Of a stretch of DNA of 64,000 nucleotides, positions 60,167 through 64,000 are shown piece by piece (position 1 is the first letter of the stretch; each line of letters starts with the position of its first letter). Source of the stretch: Syntrophopropionicum propionicicum_A. Lineage in GTDB: Bacteria > Bacillota > Desulfotomaculia > Desulfotomaculales > Pelotomaculaceae. The DNA lies in assembly GCF_048984525.1 (NCBI RefSeq), contig NZ_JBMGJC010000010.1, forward strand, positions 89,417 through 153,416. Reading direction: 5' to 3'. A program made the position numbers and the translations under genes. The notes beneath the pieces were generated by a model. That model was given only the letters and a program-made list of their open reading frames with translations, was not told where the DNA came from and did not search any database.

Positions 60167-61081
60167 ATGAAACCTGTGACAACTCAAAACACATGGTCGT
60201 GTGAATCACACCCTGCCGGCCGCGGCGGCGCTTTGATCAAGGCAGTAAAAATTTTAGCGGCCGCTTTTGTTTTGATGAGCGCTTTCCTGTGGAAGATTCC
60301 TGCGGCAGCAAAATCTTACAGCTACTGGACAGTCAGAGAAATTTTCAAAGCCTATACCGTTGCCGGCACCTGGAACATGGAAAAATTGACATCGGAACAC
60401 TTTTATGTTAAATTCAGGCCTGAAGATCGTGACGGCGCAGCACTGGCCCTGGAAACGGCGGAATATTTTTACCGCCCGGTGACGGAAGATTTCGGCTATG
60501 TCCCGCGCGTCCGGGTCCCTATAATTCTATACTCCTCCAAGGCAGAGCTGAACAGGAGTTTTGGCTGGGAAGCTAAAGAAAGCGCTATAGGAGTTTACTA
60601 TGCCGGGGCTATAAGGGTGCTGTCTCCGCACTCCTGGATTTATGAGGACGGTCCGGGCAGCGTAAAAGAAACATTTGTATCTTCCGGGCCGATGGCCCAT
60701 GAGTTTACACACCTCATGGTCGACTACCTGACCGGCGGTAATTATCCACGCTGGTTTACCGAGGGAATGGCCCAGTACGAGGAATACAAGCTGACCGGCT
60801 TCGAATTCAGCGAACCCGAGGGCGCTTCTAACAACGGTTTTTATTCCATGAAAGACATAGCGGAAAATTTTGACGACCTGCCCAGCCAGTCCCTGGCATA
60901 TAGGGAAGCGTTTGCCGCCGTAAGGTATATCGCCGGCGTGTATGGCGAAGATACCCTGTATGACTTGATTAAGTCACTGGGTGACGGGATGGAATTTGAA
61001 GATGCGATGCAAAAACATTTAAAACTGGATTATGACGGGCTTGAAAAATGCCGGCGGGAATGGGCTTTAAGCAATTATTAA
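60167..61081 (+). CDS. Peptidase MA family metallohydrolase, secreted
   Basis: A 304-residue protein with an internal signal sequence (ILAAAFVLMSAFLWKIPAAA, about 29-48) and a gluzincin active site HEFTH, with a downstream Glu (WFTEGMAQYEEY) as third ligand. This matches the peptidase MA-like family. It lies beside the M23 and TPR genes and ahead of murA, so an envelope substrate is likely but unproven. ATG 60167 follows AGGAGG. Confidence 0.88.
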   Translation: MKPVTTQNTWSCESHPAGRGGALIKAVKILAAAFVLMSAFLWKIPAAAKSYSYWTVREIFKAYTVAGTWNMEKLTSEHFYVKFRPEDRDGAALALETAEYFYRPVTEDFGYVPRVRVPIILYSSKAELNRSFGWEAKESAIGVYYAGAIRVLSPHSWIYEDGPGSVKETFVSSGPMAHEFTHLMVDYLTGGNYPRWFTEGMAQYEEYKLTGFEFSEPEGASNNGFYSMKDIAENFDDLPSQSLAYREAFAAVRYIAGVYGEDTLYDLIKSLGDGMEFEDAMQKHLKLDYDGLEKCRREWALSNY

Positions 61082-61210
61082 GCTCTGGCGGCCGGCCATC
61101 GGGCAGGTCCATTGTGCGTACTTATTCCAGCAGGCGGCAGGAATAAATGCTTTCGGGACGAATAATTTAAAACGAGAATAGTTTACCGGGATTATAGCCA
61201 GGAGGAATAT

Positions 61211-62467
61211 ATGGGCAGAATTTTAATCAAGGGAGGGATCCCCCTCCGCGGCAGAGTGAAAATTTCCGGCGCCAAAAACGCGTCTCTCGCGCTTTTATGC
61301 GCTGCCATTCTCGCCAGGAATGAAATAGTACTGGAAAATGTTCCCGATATCAGCGATGTACGCGTAATGATAGAAATAATAAACAGCCTTGGCGCCAGCG
61401 CCGCCTGGGAAAACCCCGAGACCCTGAGGATCGTTCCCCCTAAAAAGTTGAACGCGGGAGCGCCTTTTCACCTGGTAAAAAAACTAAGGGCTTCCAACCT
61501 CCTGCTGGGGCCTATGCTGGCAAGGTTTGGACAGGCTACGGTAGCGCTTCCCGGCGGCTGCAATATCGGGGTCAGGCCGATGGACCTTCATTTTAAGGGC
61601 CTGACCGGGCTGGGGGCCGACCTCTCCCTGGAGCACGGCTGTGTGTGCGGCAGCACGCCTGACCGGCTCGTTGGGGCCAGAGTATACCTGGATTTCCCCA
61701 GTGTCGGGGCGACCGAAAATATTATGATGGCAGCCTGCCTGGCTAAGGGCCAGACATTGATAGAGAACGCGGCCAAGGAGCCGGAAATCGTTGACCTGGC
61801 CAATTTCCTCAACGCCATGGGAGCCAAGGTGCGGGGAGCCGGCACGGATGTTATAAAAATTGATGGCGTCAAATATCTTGAAGGCGGAGTCCGTTTCCCG
61901 GTCATACCGGACCGGATCGAAGCGGGAACTTTTATGGTTGTGGCGGCGGCCACAGGGGGTGACATAACCCTCGATAACATGATCCCGGCCCATGTCCAGC
62001 CTCTAAGCGCGAAATTGCGCGAGGCCAACGCGGATATAATTGAGGGTGAGGATACCCTGAGGGTATGCGTTAACGGACCCCTGAAGTCCATAGATATTAA
62101 GACAATGCCTTACCCCGGGTTCCCTACCGATATGCAGTCGCAGCTGATGGCCATGCTTTCGGTGATACCGGGGACAAGCGTGCTGGTGGAAAATATCTTT
62201 GAAAACCGTTTCATGGTGGCCGACGAGCTGAAAAGAATGGGCGCCAGGATTAAAGTTGAAGGACGGATGGCGGTAATCGAGGGGGTGGATTCCCTGGAAG
62301 GCGCCCAGGTAAAGGCGACCGATCTGCGGGCCGGCGCGGCCCTGATAGTGGCCGGGCTGATCGCATCCGGTGAGACCGAGATATGCAATGCTGCGTTTAT
62401 TGACCGGGGCTACCACAACCTGGAGGAAAAGCTCAAGTCTTTAGGAGCAATTATCAACAGAAAGTAA
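61211..62467 (+). CDS. murA: UDP-N-acetylglucosamine 1-carboxyvinyltransferase
   Basis: MurA makes UDP-GlcNAc-enolpyruvate, first committed step of peptidoglycan synthesis. 418 residues, two inside-out alpha/beta barrels. KNASLALLCAAILA near the N-terminus holds the conserved Lys/Asn; the catalytic Cys is in LPGGCNIGVRPMDLH (about residue 117), so it should be fosfomycin-sensitive in principle. ATG 61211 follows AGGAGG. Confidence 0.96.
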   Translation: MGRILIKGGIPLRGRVKISGAKNASLALLCAAILARNEIVLENVPDISDVRVMIEIINSLGASAAWENPETLRIVPPKKLNAGAPFHLVKKLRASNLLLGPMLARFGQATVALPGGCNIGVRPMDLHFKGLTGLGADLSLEHGCVCGSTPDRLVGARVYLDFPSVGATENIMMAACLAKGQTLIENAAKEPEIVDLANFLNAMGAKVRGAGTDVIKIDGVKYLEGGVRFPVIPDRIEAGTFMVVAAATGGDITLDNMIPAHVQPLSAKLREANADIIEGEDTLRVCVNGPLKSIDIKTMPYPGFPTDMQSQLMAMLSVIPGTSVLVENIFENRFMVADELKRMGARIKVEGRMAVIEGVDSLEGAQVKATDLRAGAALIVAGLIASGETEICNAAFIDRGYHNLEEKLKSLGAIINRK

Positions 62468-62493
62468 AGCGTGGCGACACGCTTTTATTTTTT
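62466..62493 (+). terminator. murA terminator
   Basis: AAAGCGTG-GCGA-CACGCTTT, then TATTTTTT; begins in the murA stop codon. Confidence 0.85.
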
Positions 62494-62576
62494 AAGGAGA
62501 GAACACTTTTTTTGAGGTGCCCGGAATCATAGAACAACCCATCTTAAATTTGAATGGTTATTAGAAGGAGGAAAAT

Positions 62577-62948
62577 ATGAAATTAGGAGCATTCTCAATA
62601 AGTCTGAATGTTAAAGACATTCAGGCCTCAAAGACATTTTATGAAAACCTTGGTTTTCAAGTTTTTGGCGGCGACATATCACAGAATTGGCTTATTTTAA
62701 AAAATGGCAGCTGCACTATTGGACTATTTCAAGGAATGTTTGATAAGAACATGTTAACTTTCAATCCAGGCTGGGATGAAAACACCAATAAACTTGATTC
62801 ATTTACTGACATACGAGATTTGCAGCGGGAGCTTAAAACAAAATTTGTAGAAATACAGACTGAAGCAGATGAGGAGACATCAGGCCCGGCATTTTTCATT
62901 GTAGTCGACCCGGATGGCAATCCCATCCTTTTTGATCAACATGTATAG
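62577..62948 (+). CDS. VOC superfamily protein (glyoxalase-like)
   Basis: A 123-residue vicinal-oxygen-chelate domain: FSISLNVKDIQASKTFYENLGFQ (given in part: VKDIQASKTFYENLGF) and a C-terminal VVDPDGNPILFDQH. The usual metal ligands are only partly present, so the activity is open. Sequence is more AT-rich than murA and rlmH, suggesting a different origin. ATG 62577 follows GGAGG. Confidence 0.85.
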   Translation: MKLGAFSISLNVKDIQASKTFYENLGFQVFGGDISQNWLILKNGSCTIGLFQGMFDKNMLTFNPGWDENTNKLDSFTDIRDLQRELKTKFVEIQTEADEETSGPAFFIVVDPDGNPILFDQHV

Positions 62949-62979
62949 TATTTTCACAAGTTTTTAGATGGAGGGTTAC

Positions 62980-63462
62980 ATGTATCACATTTCCATCCTG
63001 GCGGTGGGCCGGCTTAAGGAAAAGTACCTGGCCGAAGGCGCCGCCGAGTACCTGAAGCGGCTGACACCTTACGCCAGGGTTGAAATTGAGGAGGTAAGCG
63101 ACGAAAACTGCCCGGACAACCTTTCACCGGCAGAGTGCGAGAAGGTAAAGGAGAAAGAGGGTGAGCGCCTCCTCAAGCGTCTTCGCCGCGACACTTACCT
63201 GATAGCCCTTGACCTGCGGGGCAGGATGTGTTCCTCCGAGGAAATGGCCCGTGTTTTGGAAAAACTGGCCCTGGAAGGGAAGGGTGACATCACGTTTGTT
63301 ATCGGCGGCTCTCTCGGCCTGTCGAAAGCAGTGCTGGAAAGGGCGGGCCTGCGGCTCTCTTTTTCCAATCTGACCTTCCCCCACCAGCTGATGCGGGTTA
63401 TTTTACTGGAACAAATATTCCGCTGGTTCAAGATCGCCAGGGGTGAACCGTATCATAAATAG
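62980..63462 (+). CDS. rlmH: 23S rRNA (pseudouridine1915-N3) methyltransferase
   Basis: RlmH methylates pseudouridine 1915 of 23S rRNA. 160 residues, the normal length, from ATG 62980 (GGAGGG ahead; ATG 62968 overlaps it). SPOUT fold with the knot: ITFVIGGSLGLSKAV and FPHQLMRVILLEQIFR. The C-terminal GEPYHK is conserved. Confidence 0.97.
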   Translation: MYHISILAVGRLKEKYLAEGAAEYLKRLTPYARVEIEEVSDENCPDNLSPAECEKVKEKEGERLLKRLRRDTYLIALDLRGRMCSSEEMARVLEKLALEGKGDITFVIGGSLGLSKAVLERAGLRLSFSNLTFPHQLMRVILLEQIFRWFKIARGEPYHK

Positions 63463-63547
63463 TTTGTAAACAATATTATTGGGTGAGTCGCTCCACAAGT
63501 AACCATAGTTTCCAAAATATGAAATAAAAATTTATATTGTTTTATTA

Positions 63548-63576
63548 TTGATTTTTGCCATATGCTGTGGTACTAT
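63548..63576 (+). promoter_or_regulatory. Promoter of the candidate RNA
   Basis: TTGATT (63548-63553), 17-nt spacer, TACTAT (63571-63576). Confidence 0.55.
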
Positions 63577-63582
63577 GATGTT

Positions 63583-63878
63583 AAGCACCATCCTTACAGA
63601 GACAATGGTTTAGTTTGTTGGTAAGTCTGAATGAATTTCGGGTTTATTACAAGGTTCGACCAGTCCAATGGATAGTGTTTTTTGTTTCAAATCTTGGTGA
63701 TTTGTGGTATTGAGGAAAAACTCGGTTTGAGGAAGTTTGGAGGGTTACGGTAATCCATCTCGGTGTTTCAGTTGGTAAAGTCAGTATGATCCAGTCAGTA
63801 TTGGTATTACCCTGGGAACAGGCATTTCTGTAGGGATGGTAGCTTTTAGAGAGAAGGCTTGAAGCCTTCTCTCTTTTT
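63583..63878 (+). ncRNA. Candidate structured noncoding RNA, about 295 nt
   Basis: Between a promoter and a strong terminator there is no frame with a ribosome binding site. Local pairings are visible, e.g. CCCT..ACAG / CTGTAGGG with a GGGA bulge (about 63811-63836), GGTAATACC-type repeats and GGTAATCC. It precedes a probable transposase gene. I do not recognise a known RNA class; it is not tmRNA, RNase P or SRP RNA by eye. Confidence 0.4.
63848..63878 (+). terminator. Rho-independent terminator
   Basis: AGAGAGAAGGCTT / AAGCCTTCTCTCT with a minimal loop, then TTTTT. Confidence 0.9.
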
Positions 63879-63943
63879 ATTGTTTAGGAAAGTATACTTT
63901 GATTGTGATGGCAAGATTGTCCATATTATGCTAACATTAGAAT

Positions 63944-64000
63944 ATGAGGCATTCATCTAACAAGATCAAGGAAATACTAAAGCTGAAGTGGCCCGAGTAT
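63944..64000 (+). CDS. Start of a probable transposase, partial
   Basis: Only 19 codons fit before the right edge (MRHSSNKIKEILKLKWPEY). A stop in frame just upstream fixes this as the earliest start. The NKIKEILKLKW opening resembles the N-terminus of zinc-ribbon IS91-type transposases, but this is a short match judged by eye. No clear ribosome binding site. Confidence 0.3.
   Translation, partial: MRHSSNKIKEILKLKWPEY

Overview
The window is the replication-origin region of a spore-forming, Gram-positive anaerobe of the class Clostridia, most likely the Peptococcaceae / Pelotomaculum-Desulfotomaculum group. The reasons are the gene order around dnaA, the T-box leader, the spore protein YyaC, a LysM-G5-M23 cell-wall peptidase, a SCIFF ranthipeptide locus (typical of Clostridia), a LonC protease beside rplI and DUF951 beside rpsF. 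Family placement is by gene content only.

Layout. (1) 1-9.8 kb is accessory: membrane proteins, a large HTH regulator, tadA fused in phase into a tRNA-Ser gene, small hypotheticals, a DUF3006/metallo-beta-lactamase pair, an AT-rich DUF3800 gene, a glycosyltransferase and five tRNAs. (2) 9.5-16.4 kb is a serine and vitamin B6 block on the minus strand: pdxS, pdxT, a T-box leader, a class V aminotransferase, serA, serS and two tRNA-Ser genes. (3) 16.4-26.8 kb is the left arm of the origin (minus strand): dnaA-dnaN-recF-remB-gyrB, three tiny genes, gyrA, then another tiny gene that seems to start at AUA. (4) 25.3-27.1 kb is oriC, with DnaA boxes on both sides of dnaA. (5) 27.1-37.6 kb is the right arm (plus strand): rpmH-rnpA-yidD-yidC-khpB-mnmE-mnmG-rsmG-parA-parB with two perfect parS sites. 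(6) 37.6-52.7 kb holds yyaC, a YkvI-type transporter, cvpA, an M18 aminopeptidase, DUF951, a CBM, rpsF-ssb-rpsR, MazG-like, YybS, rplI, lonC, dnaB, an FAD dehydrogenase and purA. (7) 52.7-64 kb holds tRNA-Lys, tRNA-Gly, glnS, the SCIFF precursor and its radical SAM maturase, an M23 peptidase, a TPR protein, an MA-type peptidase, murA, a VOC protein, rlmH, a probable noncoding RNA and the start of a probable transposase.

Gene orientation flips at the dnaA/rpmH divergence, so nearly all conserved genes are co-directional with replication. About twenty genes have TTG as the start that best fits the ribosome binding site, including gyrA, gyrB, recF, rpmH, yidC, mnmE, parB, rpsF and rpsR. Two more (a 37-residue signal-peptide-like gene and DUF951) make sense only with an AUA start.

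Intergenic space is shaped by two dispersed repeat families. One has arms built of about 12-bp AGGATTAAC-like units (six copies). The other is a GGGGACA palindrome family (four copies) that tends to abut stop codons. The least-described items are the three-gene micro-operon between gyrB and gyrA, the AUA-started peptide gene, the tadA/tRNA-Ser overlap, the attenuator between the SCIFF peptide and its maturase, and the candidate RNA at the right end.
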